64,000 nt of DNA from Elephas maximus indicus (GCF_024166365.1 NC_064825.1:101260480-101324479); one strand, 5' to 3'. Numbered from the stretch's first letter, positions 11,378 to 24,122 are shown. A program made the numbers and translations. The notes: a model not told the origin generated them from the letters alone.

Positions 11378-11801
11378 TGTTATGGATTGAATTGTGTCCC
11401 CCAGAAATCTGTGTTGTAAACCCTAACCCCTATACCTGTGGATAGAATCCCATTTGGGATTAGGGTTTTCTTTGTTAGTTAATGATGCCATATTGTTGTA
11501 GGGTGTGTCTTAAACCAATTATTTTGGAGATTTAAAAGAGCAGATTACACATAGAAGCAAGCAAGCACAGATAGGGGAGGATAGGAGCCATGCCACACGA
11601 AGATCACCAAGGAACTGAGGAACAGAAGCTGAAAAGAGGCAAGGATTTTCCCCCAGAGAAGACAGAGGGAGCCTTCCCCTAGAGCCAGCACTCTGAATAC
11701 AGACTTCTAACCACCTAACCTGTGAGAAAAACTGTGAGAAAATAAATTTCTGTTTGTTAAAGCCACCCATTTGTGGTATTTCTGTCATAGAAACTAAGAC
11801 A
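11378..11801 (+). mobile_element. Fossil solo LTR, MaLR-like, sense orientation
   Basis: It starts 'tgttatggattgaattgtgt' and ends in the MaLR-type 3' block ('aataaatttctg', 'aagccaccca', 'gtggtatt') with terminal AAGACA. This is the layout of MLT1A/MST-type LTRs. It stands alone, with no internal region. A second copy lies at 57143-57563. Confidence 0.7.
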
Positions 11802-11834
11802 CATGCCCTTTGCCTGATAACATTATAGCCCCCT

Positions 11835-12160
11835 CCCGCTCTGACTCTTGACTAGCCTTGTGATTTGCTTTGACCAATAAAATAAAAAGCAGAAGTGATA
11901 CTGTGCCAATCCTGAGCTTGGGTCATAAGAGACATTGCCACTTTTGCTCTCCCTCGGGGTAGCCTACTGGAGGATAAGAGGCCCCATGGAGGACAGCCCC
12001 ATTATCCCAGATGAGGCCATCCTAGACCAACTTATAACCACCAGACCACTAAACATGTTAAAGAGCCCAGCCAAGATCAGCAGAACTGTCCAATAAACTC
12101 ATACACTAATAACCTAAATTTTGAAGACACTTGTTGCACAGCAATAGCTAGTTGATACAG
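11835..12160 (+). mobile_element. Fossil MLT1-like LTR (ERVL-MaLR), partial
   Basis: It contains 'ttgtgatttgctttgaccaa', 'ggcatcctag'-like 'ggccatcctagaccaac', and the MLT1 terminal block 'cacagcaatagctagttgat'. It is an older subfamily than the neighbouring LTR; a related copy lies at 52085-52504. Confidence 0.6.
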
Positions 12161-12206
12161 AACGCTGGTGCAATGATGAATATGTCCAGTGCTAAAAGGT
12201 CACATA

Positions 12207-12570
12207 ACCCATTGCTATCGAGTCAATTCTGACTCATAGTGGCCCTACATACCAAAAAACCAAACCTGTTGCCAACTCGTAGTGACCCTATAGAACAGAG
12301 TAGAGCTGCCCCATAGGGTTTTCCAAGGAGTACCTGGTGGATTTGAACTGTTGACCTTTTGGTTAGCAGCTGTAGCTCTTAACTACTACACCACCAGGGT
12401 TCCCTAGTGACCCTACAGGACAGAGTATATTGCCCCATAAGGTTTCCAAGGCTGTAATCTCTACAGAAGCAGACTGCCGCATCTTTTTCCCAAGAAGTAA
12501 CTAGTGGTTTTGAACCACAGACCTTTAGGTGTGCAGCCAAGCACTTAACAACTGCGCCACCAGGACTCCT
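12207..12570 (-). mobile_element. AfroSINE interrupted by another AfroSINE
   Basis: Outer antisense copy in two parts (12207-12251 and 12404-12570). Its flanks carry an AAGGTCACATA / AAGGACACATA target-site duplication. The interruption is an inner AfroSINE in the same orientation. Confidence 0.85.
12252..12403 (-). mobile_element. AfroSINE nested in AfroSINE
   Basis: Inner short-type copy from 'caaaaaaccaaacctgttgc' to 'caccagggttcc'. The outer SINE sequence 'tagtggccctaca' before it and 'tagtgaccctaca' after it form the target-site duplication. Confidence 0.88.
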
Positions 12571-12657
12571 CAAGGACACATAGGAACTGATGAAAGAACA
12601 GCACAAGATAAAAAACTCACAAGGAATAGTAATAATAGCTAACCATGGGCCAGGCCA

Positions 12658-12852
12658 GAATATTGTACCCACAGAGTGCTAGAAGATAAGCCCCCTAGGT
12701 TGGAAGGCACTCAAAATACACAATGGTCCCAGCAATGCACTCAAGCACATCAACAATCATGAAAATGTCACAGGACCAGGCAATGTTTCATTCTGTCGTA
12801 CACGGGGTCACCACGAGTCAGAGCCAACTCAACGGCGACTAACAACAACATG
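12658..12852 (+). mobile_element. Internally deleted RTE element (RTE-derived non-autonomous family)
   Basis: A piece of the RTE 5' region ('gataagccccctaggttgg', 'aaggcactcaaaa') is joined directly to RTE 3'-end sequence ('tacacaatgg ... caggaccaggcaatg') and ends in ACAACAACA. The identical junction GGCACTCAAAATACACA appears in the element at 42609-42975. That points to a family amplified in the deleted form rather than to two independent deletions. Confidence 0.7.
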
Positions 12853-12984
12853 CACTAAGCACTATGCTAAGTAATATATTATCACTGCTTCTTTTTTACA
12901 AATAAGATTATTAAGTAGCTTGCTAAGGGCAGTGACCTGTCTGACTCTAGAGGGTAAGATTTTAATTGTGCTGTTCTGCAAGGA

Positions 12985-15418
12985 AGATCAGGCTGCAGTC
13001 TGAAATTGAAAAACCGTCCAACCAAGATGCATTGATAATTACTGGTGATTGGAATGTGAAAGCGGGAAACAAAGAAAAAGGATCAGTAGTTGGAAAGCAC
13101 AGCCTTGGTGACAGAAACAACGCTGGAGATCACACAATAGAATTTTGCAAGACCAAAGACTTCTTCATTGCAAATACTTTTTTCAACAACATAAACAGCG
13201 ACCATACACATGGATCTGGCCAGATGGAATACACAGGAATCAAATTGACTACATCTGTGGAAAGAGACAATGAAGAAGCTCGATATCAGTCAGAACAAGG
13301 CCAGGAGCTAAATGCAGAAGAGACCATCAATTGCTTATATGCAAGTTCAAGTCAAAGCTGAGGAAAATTAGAACAGGTCCACAAGAGCCAAAATAGACTT
13401 TGAGTACATCCCACCTGAATTTAGAGACCATCTCAAGAATAGATTTGACACTTTGAACACTAATGACTGAAGACTGGAAGAATTGTGGAATAACATCAAG
13501 GACATCATACATGAAGAAAGCAAGAGGTCATTAAAAACAAGAAAGAAAGAAAAGACCAAAATGGATGTCAGAAGAGACTCTGAAACTTGCTCTTGAATGT
13601 CGAGTAGCTAAAGCTAAAGGAAGAAATGATGAAGTAAAAGAGCTGAACAGGAGATTTCAAAAGGCAACTCAAGAAGACAAAGTAAAGTATTGTAATGAAA
13701 CATGGAAAGACCTGGAGTTAGAAAAACAAAAGCAAAGAACATGCTTCGCATTTTTCTAGCTGAAAGAACTGAAGAAAAAATTCAAGCCTCGGGTCGTGGT
13801 ATTAAAGGATTCTATGGCAAAAATTGAACAATTTACAAAGCATCAAAAGAAGATGGAAGGAATACACAGTCACTGCACCAAAAAGAATTGGTCAACGTTC
13901 AACTATTTCAGGAGGCAGCATGTGATCAAGAACCGATGGTACCGAAGGAAGAAGTCCAAGCTGCACAGAAGGGAATGGCGAAAAACAAGGCTCCAGGAAT
14001 TTATGAAATACCAATTGAGAAGTTTCAACAAACAGATGCAGTGTTGGAGGTGCTTACTTGCCTATGTCAAGAAATTTGGAAGACAGCTACCTGGCCAACC
14101 GACTGGAAGAGATCCATATTCATGCCCATTCCAAAGAATAGTGATCCAACAGAATGAGGAAAGTATCAAACAATATCATTAATATCACACACAAGTAAAA
14201 TTTTGCTGAAGATCATTCAAAGGTGGTTGCAGCACTTCATCATCGAGAAGGAACTGCAGGAAGCTCAAGCCAGATTCAGAAGAGGACGGAAACAAGGAAT
14301 ATCATAGCTGATGTCAGATGGATCTTGGCTAAAAGCAGAGAATACCAGAAAGATGTTTACCTGGGTTTTATTGACTATTCAAAGGCATTTGACAGTGTGG
14401 ATTATAACAAATTACAGATAACAGTGTGAAGAATGGGAATTCCCAAACACTTAAGTGTGCTCCTGAGAAAACTGTACGTAGATCACAGGCAGTTATTCAA
14501 ACTAGGGGATACTTCATGTTTTAAAAGCAGAAAAGATATGCATCAGGGTTATATCCTTTCACCGTACTTATTCAATGTGTATGCTGAGCAACTATTCTGG
14601 GAAGCTGGATTATATGAAGAAGAACGGGGCATTAGGATTGGAGGAAGACTCATTAACAACCTGCAATATGTAGATGACACAGTCTTGCCTGCTGAGAAGT
14701 GAAGAGGTCTTGAAGCACTTATTGATAGAGATCAAAGACTACAGCTTTCAGTACGAGTTACACCTTAACATAAAGAAAACAAAAACCCTCACAGCTGGAC
14801 CAATAAGCAACATCATGATAAAAGGAGAAAAGATTTAAATAGTCAACCATTTCATTTTACTTGGATCCACAATCAATGCCCATAGAAGTAGCAGTCAAGG
14901 AATCAAATGATGCATTGCATTGGGCAAATCTGCGGCAAAAGACTTCATTAAAGTGTTTAAAAGCAAAGATGTCATTCTGGGGACTAAGGTACACCTGACT
15001 CAAGCCATGGTATTTTCAATAGCCTCATATGCATGCAAAAGCTGGACAAAGAATAAGGAAGACTGAAGAAGAATTGACGCTTTGAGTTACAGCTCTGGCA
15101 AAGCATATTGAATATACCATGGTCTGCCAGAAGAAAGAGTAAGCATGTCTTGGAAGAAGTACAGTCAGAATGCTCCTTAGAAGCATGTTATCAGGAGGGA
15201 CCAGTCCCTGCAGAACAAAATCATGCTTGGTATAGTAGAGGGTCGGCGAAAAAGAGGCAGACTCTCAACCAGATGGATAGACACAGTGACTGCTACAATG
15301 GGCTCAAGCATAACAATGATTGTGAGGATGGTGCAGGACCTGGTATTGTTTTGTTTAGTTGCATATAGGGTCTGTATGAGTTGAAAGCAGCTCAATAGCA
15401 CCTAACAACAACTAACAA
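12985..15418 (+). mobile_element. RTE-clade LINE, 5'-truncated, inactive
   Basis: About 2.4 kb of an RTE LINE. The endonuclease part is readable at 12990-13290 (ALIITGDWNVKAGNK..., then NTFFNNINSDHT). A linker follows at 13565-13759, then the start of the reverse transcriptase (KNKAPGIYEIPIEKFQQ near 13985, WPTDWKRSIFMPIPK near 14095). The palm motif is FIDYSKAFDSVDYNK near 14368, and the active-site box reads YVDD near 14668, where RTEs usually have YADD. The 3' end is (CAA)-rich. The single long ORF is broken into at least six pieces by stops and frameshifts, so it is dead. Confidence 0.9.
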
Positions 15419-15449
15419 CTTCAAGGAAGAGAAAAAAGTGTTAAGGTAG

Positions 15450-15966
15450 TGTCTTAGTCATCTAGTACTGCTGTAACAGAAATACTACAAGTGGATGGCT
15501 TTAACAAAAAGAAATTTATTCTCTCACAGTCTAGTTGGTTACAAGTCCAAATTCAGGGTGTCAGCTCTAGGCGAAGGCTTTCTCTCTTTGTCAGCTCTGG
15601 AGGAAGGTCCTTGTCCTCAACCTTCCCATGGTCAAGGAGCTTCTCGGGTGCAGGGACCCCGTGTCCAAAGGACACGCTCTGCTCCCGGTGCTGCTTTCTT
15701 GGTGGTATGAGGTCCCCAAATCTCTGCTTGCTTCCTTTCCCTTTTATCTCTTGAGAGACAAAAGGTGGTACAGGCCACATTCCAGGGAAACTCCCTTCAC
15801 CTTGGATCAGGGAGGTGGCCTGAGTAAGGGTGGTGTTACAATCCCCCCTAATCCTCTTAACACAAAATTACAATCACAAAATGGAGGACAACCACACAAT
15901 ACTGGGAATCATGGCCTAACCAAGTTGATACACGCAGTTTTGGTGGGACATAATTCAATCCATGAC
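15450..15966 (-). mobile_element. Fossil solo LTR, MaLR-like, with 5-bp target-site duplication
   Basis: It runs from TGTCTTAG to CATGACA and matches the LTR at 10131-10649 along its length. GGTAG directly flanks it on both sides, the 5-bp duplication expected for ERVL-type integration. No internal region remains, so it looks like a recombined solo LTR. Confidence 0.75.
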
Positions 15967-15983
15967 AGGTAGCAAGAAGATTC

Positions 15984-16108
15984 TGTTATGGATTGAATTT
16001 TGTCCCCCAAAAATATGTCAATGAGGCTAGACTATGATTCCTAGTATTGCATGGTTGTCCTCCATTTTGTGATCTGGTGTAATTATCCTCCATTTTGTAA
16101 CATGTCGT
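15984..16108 (+). mobile_element. Fossil MaLR-like LTR fragment
   Basis: It begins 'tgttatggattgaattttgt' and carries repeated 'cctccattttgt' blocks, then stops where an RTE begins. It appears to be the 5' part of an LTR related to the one on the opposite strand just upstream. Confidence 0.55.
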
Positions 16109-16111
16109 AAA

Positions 16112-16892
16112 TCTAAACTTGCTTGCTGAAAGTGAAGAGGACTTGAAGCACTTACTAACGAAGATCAAAGACCACCTCCTTCAGTATGGATTGCACCTCA
16201 ACATGAAGAAAACAAAAATCCTCACAACTGGACCAATGGGCAACATCATGATAAACAGAGAAAGGATTGAAGTTGTCAAGGATTTCATTTTACTTGGATC
16301 CACAATCAACAGCCATGGAAGCAGCAGTCAAGAAATCAAAAGACCCATTGCATTGGGAAAATCTGCTGCAAAAAACCTCTTTAAAGTGTTGAAAAGCAAA
16401 GATGTCACCTTGAAGACTAAGGTGCGCCTGACCCAAGCCGTGGTATTTTCAATCACCTCATATGCATATGAAAGCTGGACAGTGAATAAGGAAGACCGAA
16501 GAAGAATTGACGCCTTTGAATTGTGGTGTTGGTGAAGAATATTGAGTATACCATGGACTGCCAAAAGAACGAACAAATCTGTCTTAGAAGAAGTACAGCC
16601 AGAATGCTCCTTAGAGGCAAGGATGGCAAGACTGCGTCTTACATACTTTGGACATGTTATCAGGAAGGATCAGTCCCTGGACAAGGACATCATGCTTGGC
16701 AGAGTACAGGGTCAGCAGAAAAGAGGAAGACCCTCAACGAGGTGGATTGACACAGTGGCTGCAACAATGAGCTCAAGCATAACAATGATTGTAAGGATGG
16801 CTCAGGACCAGACAGTGTTTCGTTCTGTTGTGCACAGGGTCGCTATGAGCTGGAACCGACTTGAGGGCACCTAACAACAACAACAACAACAA
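16112..16892 (+). mobile_element. RTE-clade LINE 3' end
   Basis: The C-terminal half of an RTE protein is open over 16119-16535 (LAESEEDLKHLLTKIKDH ... ESWTVNKEDRRRIDAFEL). It continues in another frame at 16542-16874 (YFGHVIRKDQSL ... STRWIDTVAATM ... VVHRVAMSWNRLEGT) and ends in (CAA)n. The frame break is near 16535. The copy is less decayed than the one at 12985 and abuts the 3'UTR of the next L1, of which it has replaced the terminus. Confidence 0.9.
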
Positions 16893-19800
16893 ATCTTTGG
16901 CCTGAGGGTTGAACCTCAGGAGCAACTTCATTACTGAGCTAAAAGGTGTCCCAGGGCAATATTCTCAGGTTTTTCTAGTCTCTGTCAGACCAGTAAGTCT
17001 GGTCTTTTGTGTGTGTGTGCATGAGTTAGAATTTTGTCCTACATTTTTCTCCAGCTCTGTCCAGGACACTCTGTTGTGATCCCTATCAGAGCAGTCGCTG
17101 GTGTTAGCTGGGCACCATCTAGTTGTGCTAGATGCAGTCTGGTAGAGGTTGTAGTACTTGTGGTCCATCAGTCATTTGGGCTGATCTTTCTCTTGTGTCT
17201 TTGGTTTTCTTCATTCTCCCTTGCTCCCTAGGGGGTGAGACCAGTGGAGTATCTTAGATGGCTGCTTACAAGCTTTTAAGACCTCAGACGCTACTCGCCA
17301 AAGTAGAATGTAGAACATTTTCTTTCTAAACTATGTTATATCAATTGAGCTAGATGTTGCCTGAGTCCATGGTCCCCACAGCCCAGGAATTTGGTCCCTC
17401 GGGAGGTTTGGATATATCTATGGAGCTTCCATGACCTTGCCTTAGACAAGTTGTGCTGGCTTCCCCAGTATTGTGTACTGCCTTACCCTTCACCAAAGTT
17501 ACCATTTATCTATTGTCTATTTAGTGTTTTTCCATCCCCACACCTCCACTTCCTCGTAACCATCAAAGATTGTTTCTTTTTGTGTGTAACCTTTTCATGA
17601 GTTTTTACAGTAGTGGTATCATGCAATATTGGTCCTTTTGTGATTGACTTATTTCACTCAGCATAATGCCCTCCAGATTCAACCACGTTGTGAGATGCTT
17701 CACAGTTTCATGATTGTTCTTTAGGGTTTGCATAGTACTCCATCATGTGTATGTACCATAGTTTGTTTATTCACTCATCTGTTGATGGGCATCTAGGTTG
17801 TTTCTATCTTTTTGCTATTGTGAACAATGCTGCAATGATCATGGGTGTGTATATGTCTATAAATGTGATGGCCCTTATTTCTCTAGGATATATTCCTAGG
17901 AGTGGAATTGCTGGATCGTATGATATTTCTATTTCTAGCTTTCTAAGGAAGTGCCACATCATTTTCCAAAATAGTTGTACCATTTTGCATTCCCACCAAC
18001 AGTACCTAAGAGTTCCAATCTCCCTGAAGCCTTCCAACACTGTTCTTTCTTCTTTTTCTTTTTTTTTGCTTTGTGGTGGCAACACCAGGGTGAAATGGTA
18101 TCTCATTGTGGTTTTAATTTGCTTTTCTCTAAAGGCTAGTGATAGCGAGCATTTCCTCATGTGTCTATTAGCCATTGAATGTCTTCTTTGGTAAAGTGTC
18201 AGTTCATTTCCTTTGCCTATTTTTCAATTGGATTATTTGCCTTTTTGTTGTAGAGATGTTGAATTTTTCTATAGATAAAAAAAGAGAGAGAGATTAAATC
18301 TTTGTCTGATTTGTCTTAGCCAAATTTTTTTTCCCAGCCTGTAGGTTCTCTTTTTACTCTTTGTATGAGTCTTTTGATGAGCATTAGTGTTTAGTTTTTA
18401 GAAGATCCCAGTTATCTAGCTTACCTTCTGGAGTCTGTTGTTAGTTATGGTTTGTATCCTGTTAATGCCATGTGTTAGGGTATCTAGCATTGATACTATT
18501 TTTTTCTTCTATGATCTTTATAGTTTTTGGTTCTATATTTAGGTCTTTGATCCATTTTGAATTAGTTTTGTGTACGGTGTGTGTTATGGGTCCTGTTTCA
18601 TTTTTTTGCAGAGATGTACATCCAGTTTTGCCAGCACCATTTGTTAAAAAAGACTGTCATTTCCCCATTCAATGGACCTCGGGCCCTTGTCGAAGATCAA
18701 GTGACCGTAGGTGGATGGATTTACACCCAGGTTCTCGATTTTGTTCCATTGGTCAATATATCTGTCGTCGTACCAGTACCAGGTTATTTTGACTACCATA
18801 ATTGTATGGTAGGTTCTGTAGTCAGGTAATTCGTATCCTCCTATTTTATTCTTCTTCTTCAATAGTTCTTTACTTATCTGGGGCCTTTACCTATAAAGTT
18901 AATGATTAGTTTCTCCATCTCTTCAAAGAAAGCTGTTGGTATTTGGGTCAGAATTACATTGTATTTGTAGATTGCTTTGGGTAGAATAGACATTTTCACA
19001 ATGTTGAGTCTACCTATCCATGAACATGGTAAGTTTTTCCATTTATGTAGCTCTTTTTTGATTTCTTAGCATAGTGTTTTGTAGCTTTCTTTGTATAGGT
19101 CTTTTTCATCCCTGGTTAGATTTATTCCTAAGTATTTTATTTTTTTTTAGGGACGATTGTCGGAATTGACATGATGGCAATGGGTTTAACTGATTACAAA
19201 TGGAATTGTTTTCCTGATTTCCTTTTCGTTGTTCTCTTTATTGTGTATAGGAATCCAACTGATTTTTTATGTTTATTTTATATCCTGCTTCTCTGCTGAA
19301 TCTTTCTATTAGTTCCAGTAGTTTTCTTGTGGAGTCTTATGGGTTTTCTATGTATAGTGTCATATCATCTGCAGATAACGACAGTTTTACCTTTTCATTA
19401 CCAGTTTGGGTGCCCTTTATTTCTTTCTCTTGCCTTATTGCTCTAGCTCGGACTTTCAGCACAAAGTTAAATAGGAGTGTTGATAAAGGGCATCCTTGTC
19501 TTGTTCCTGTTCTCAAGGGGAATGTTTTCAGCATCTCTCCATTAAGATTGATGTTGGCTGTTGATTTTGTATACAGGTCCTTTATTATGTTGAGGAATTT
19601 CCCTTCTATGCCTATTTTATTGAGAGTTTTTATCAGGATTGGGTGTTGGACTTTGTCGAATGCCTTTTCTGCACCGATTGAGACGATCATGTGATTCTTT
19701 TATTTTACTTAAGTGATGGATTACGTTGATTGATTTTCTAATGTCGAACCATCTTTTCATACCTTGTATGAATCCTACTTGGTCATGGTGTATTATTTTT

Positions 19801-22800
19801 CTGATATGATGCTGAATTCTATGGGCTAGAATTTTGTTGAGAATTTTTGCGTCTATATTCGTGAAAGATATTGGTCTGTAATTTTCTTTTTTTATGGTGT
19901 CTTTGCCTGGGTTTTTGGTATGAGGGTCATGCTGGCTTCACAGAATGAATTTGGAAGTATCCCTTCCTTTTCTATGTTTTGAAATAGTTTGAGCAGTACT
20001 GGTGTAAGCTCTTCTCGGAATATTTGGTATAATTCTCCAGTGAAGCCATCTGGGCCAGGGCTTTTTGCAGGGAGGGAGTTTTTTTAATTACCTTTTCAAA
20101 CTTTTATTATGGATCTGTTCAGATTTTCAACATCAGTTTATGTTAGTTTGGGTAGGTAGTATGTTCTAGAAATTTGTCCGTTTCCTCTAGGTTTTCAAAT
20201 TTGTTGGAGTATGGCTTTTCATAGTACTCTGTTATGATCCTTTTCATTTCAGTTGGGTCTGTTGTAATGTCCCCCATTTTATTCTTTATTTGGGTTATTT
20301 GCATCCTCTCCTGTTTTTCTTTTGTCAATTTTGGCCAGTGGTTTTTCAATTTTGTTGATCATTTCAAAGAACCAGCTTTTGGTTTTGTTGATTCTTTCTA
20401 TTGTTTTTCTGTTCTCTATTTCATTTATTTCTGCTCTGGTCTTTATTATTTTCTTTCTTCTGGTGGCTGTGAGCTTCTTTTGATGTTCTCTCTCTATTTG
20501 TTTGAGTTGTGTAGCTAATGTTTTGATTTTGTCCCTTTCTTCTTTTTCAATGTGTGCATCTATTGCTATAAATTGACCTTTGAGGACTGCCTTTGCTGTG
20601 TCCCAAAGGTTTTGATATGGTATGTTTTCATTCTTGTTTGAGTCTAGGAATTTTTTATTCCATCTTTGATTTCTTCTATTACCCAGTGGTTTTTAAGCAG
20701 GATGTTATTCAGTTTCCATGTGTTTGATTTTTTTTTCCTTGCTCTACTTTGATGGTATTATGATCAGAGAAGATACTTTGCATTATTTCAATGTTTTGGA
20801 TTTTCTTGAGTGTTTCTCTGTGGCCTAAGATGTGGCCTAGTCTGGAGAATGTTCCATGTGCATTGGAAAAGAATGTGTGCTTTGCAGATGTTTGGTAGAG
20901 TGTTCTATCTATGTCTATGAGGTCAAGTTGGCTGATTGTGGTCTTTAGATCTTTCTGTACCTTTGGCAAGTTTCATTCTAGATGTTCTGTCCTTTACTGA
21001 GAGCGTGTGTTGAAGTCTCCTACTATTATTGTGGAATTGTCAATTTCTCTTTTCAGTTCTATTAGAATTTTTTTTTTTTTTTTGTATTTTGGAGTCCTGT
21101 CATTGGGTATATAGATATTTATTATGATTATTTTTCATGATGGATTGCTCCTTTAATTATTATATAATGCCCTTCTTTGTTTTTTATGGTGGGTTTTGTT
21201 TTAAAGTCTATTTTATCTGAGATTAATATTGCCGCTCCTGCTTTTTTGATAGGTGTTTGCCTGCTACAGTTTTTTCCATTCTTTGATTTTTAATAAACTA
21301 ACGTCTTTGTTTCCAAGGCATGTCTCTTGTAGACAGCATATTGATGGATCCTGTTTTTTAATCCATTCTGTCACTCTCTGCTTCTTTTTACATTCAGTGT
21401 AATTATTGATAAGTACAAGTTTATCGCTGTCATTTTGTAGTGCTTTTTTTGTGGTGCTGACTTTTTTTGTTGTTGTTGTTCCTCTTACTCTTCTGTGCTG
21501 AATTCCTTTTGTTTGTGGGGTTTTTTTTTTTCATTTCTTTTGTTTTTGGAGATTTTGTGTTTATTAAGACTTTATATTTTTCTTCTTTATTTTAATGAGT
21601 AGGTTTGTTAACTTTCTATGTGGTTACCTTGAAATTTACTTTTGTCTGCCTAGGCTTGAACCAGTCTTTTATTACTTGGTATCAACTTGACTTCCTCTCC
21701 ATTTGAAAGTTCTATACCTACACCGTTTATTCCCTTTTTTATTTTTCTAACTTTATTGTCATTTAGAGATTAACCTCTCTGGTTCCCTGTTGTAAATCTT
21801 TTAGTTTTGATTAATATTTGAGAGTTCACTACCTAGGTTGGTATCTGGCTGATGTGGTCTTGCCTCCTAGATTCAGCCTGTCTTCTGATGTTGTTTGTTC
21901 TCTAACCAAAGGACTCCCCTTTAATAATTCTTGTAGATTTGGCTTGGTTTTTACATATCCCCTCAATTTCTGCTTATCTGGAAATGCCCTAGTTTCACCA
22001 TCTTATTTGAGCAAGAGTTTTGCAGGATATGTTGATCTCGCTAGCACTTTTTTCTTTCAAGTTTTCATATATGTCATCCCATTGCATTCTTACCTGCATG
22101 ATTTTGGCCAAGTAATCAAAACTTAATCTTATTGTTTCCCCTCTGTATATGACTTTTCAATTTTCCTGAGCTGCTCTCAGGATTCTTTCTCTGTCTTTGG
22201 TTTTAGCAAGTGTGATTATGATATGCCTTGGTGATTTTCTTTTGGGATCTATCCTATATGGGATTCTTAGAGCTTCTTGGATGGTCAGCTTTTCATCTTT
22301 CACCATATTAGGGAAGTTTTCTGTCAGCAATTCTTCAATGATCCTCTTTATGTTTTCCGTTTTCTCCCCCGTTCTAGAACTCTGACCACTTGAAAATTTT
22401 TGCTTTTGATTGTATCTCACATTGTTCTTAGGGTTTCTTCATTTGTCTTTTTTTTTCCTCTGATTTGTCCTCAAAGTGGTGTCCAAGTATTTGTCTTCAA
22501 TTTCACTGATCCTGTCTTCCATTGTTTCAAATCTCCTCAAACCACTGTCCATTTCTGAAATCTTGTTTATTTTTTGAATTTCTAATTGCTGTTTTTGTAT
22601 GATTTCTAGCTGTAATTTATGTTGACATTTTGGTCCTGTATAGTTTTACTGAATTCTTATATTGTTTTGTCTGTATTTTCCATGATTTTGTCTATTTTTC
22701 CTCATTTTTGTCTGCCTTTTCCTTCAACTCTTGCATAGCTCTGGATATTAGAGATTTGAATTCCCTAGCAGGTAGTTCCAGTGCCTTTTCTTGTACTGGA

Positions 22801-22895
22801 AGGTCATCTGGTGTTTTATTTTGTACCTCTACTGGAACCATCCTGTCCTGCTTTTTTTTATATGTTTTGGTATTGTCTGCTGTCTTCAGGAGAAG

Positions 22896-23700
22896 TGGGC
22901 CCCCAGCCAAGCAGAGCTGCACAGCCCGTCAAGGAGTGGAGATGGCACACAGTGCAAGGCATTCTGGAGAAGGGTAAGAAAGGAAGTTAGAGAGAGATAA
23001 GAAACTGAGAAAGAAAGAGAAAGAAAAAAAATGCCAGAAGTGGGTCCCCAGCCAAGTGGTGCTGCACAGCCCGTCAAGAAGGGGCCAGAGATGGCACACA
23101 GCACCAGGTGTTCAGGAAAAGGGTAAGGAAGGAAAGTAGAGAAAGACAAGAAACTGAGAAAAAAGAAAAAAATGCCCTGAGGGAGCCCACTGGTGTGGTG
23201 GCACAAACTGTGGAAGTGGCTCTTCAGCCACTTGGTGCTGCACAGGCCATCTAGAAGGATCAGAGATGGCGCACGGTGCCAGTTGTTAAGGAGAAAAGAA
23301 GAGAAGGAGGTTAGAGAGAGACAAGAAATCGAGAAAAAAAAAAAAAAATCCCCAAGGAAGCCAACTGGCTTGGCTGCATGAACCAGTGAAGTGGTGCCCA
23401 AGCCAAGGAGCACTGCACAGAGATGGCACACAGCACCAGGTATTCAGGAGACAAGAAAAGAAGAAAAGTAGAGAGAGATGAGAAATGAAAAAGAAAAAAA
23501 AATGTCCCCAGGAAGCCCACTGGTACAGTGGCACAGACCAGGGAAGTGGTTCCCCAGCTGAGACGTGCTTGACAACCTGTCAAGAAGGAAAGAAGATGGC
23601 GCACAGAGCCAGGTGTTCGAGATAAAGGAAAGGAAGGAGGTGAAAGAGAGAGAAAAAAACAAAAAAAGCCTTAAAAAGCAAAAACAGCAACAAAAAAATG
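22896..23700 (-). repeat. Tandem monomers in the L1 5'UTR
   Basis: About five direct repeats of roughly 145-175 bp, starting near 22896, 23039, 23215, 23391 and 23546. On the + strand each begins 'gtgg..cccagcc', contains a 'gagatggc(a/g)cac' core and ends in an A/G-rich run. By analogy with rodent L1 monomers these are probably promoter units of the L1. The A/G-rich runs leave long stop-free but meaningless frames on the minus strand. Confidence 0.75.
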
Positions 23701-23955
23701 GCACTGAAGGAGCTGGCCAGTGTAAGCAGAGCAAATCCAAGTGGCGAGGAGCCAGTGCCTCCCCAGGTGAGCAACTCAGTAAGTGGCAGAGGCTGAGCAG
23801 TGGTAAGAAGGGTGAACGGTGGGAAAGCGTGTATCGCTGGTTACTGGGTGCTCTGTCTCCTGCTGGAGGCTCCTTGAAGCTGTCTTCCTGTAATCCCTGT
23901 CCACCGTTCTCAGTGGCTGAGGAGTCCAAGGTGGCAAATCCGTGCCTCCTTAGCT

Positions 23956-24122
23956 GGAAACCCTGGTGGTGTAGTGGTTAAGTACTACGGCTGCTAACCT
24001 AAAGGTCAGCAGTTCAAATCCACCAGGTGCTCCTTGGGAACTCTACAGGGCAGTTCTACTCTTTCCTATAGGGTCTCTACGAGATGGAATCAACTCGAGG
24101 GCAGTGGGTTTGGTTTTGGTTT
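23956..24122 (+). mobile_element. AfroSINE in the L1 5'UTR
   Basis: Short-type AfroSINE from 'ggaaaccctggtggtgtagt' to 'gtttggttttgg'. The L1 sequence TTAGCTG is present on both sides as a target-site duplication. Confidence 0.92.

Noticed and set aside
22896-23700. CRISPR-like or satellite array
   Set aside because: The units are long, diverged and contiguous, and they lie in order upstream of an L1 ORF1. They are L1 promoter monomers in a mammalian genome.
22886-23929. Series of minus-strand ORFs of 82-181 codons, rich in Ser/Leu/Phe
   Set aside because: They cover the monomer array of the L1 5'UTR. The strand is pyrimidine-rich, so stops are rare. The repeated F/S/L-rich peptides come from the tandem units, not from selection.
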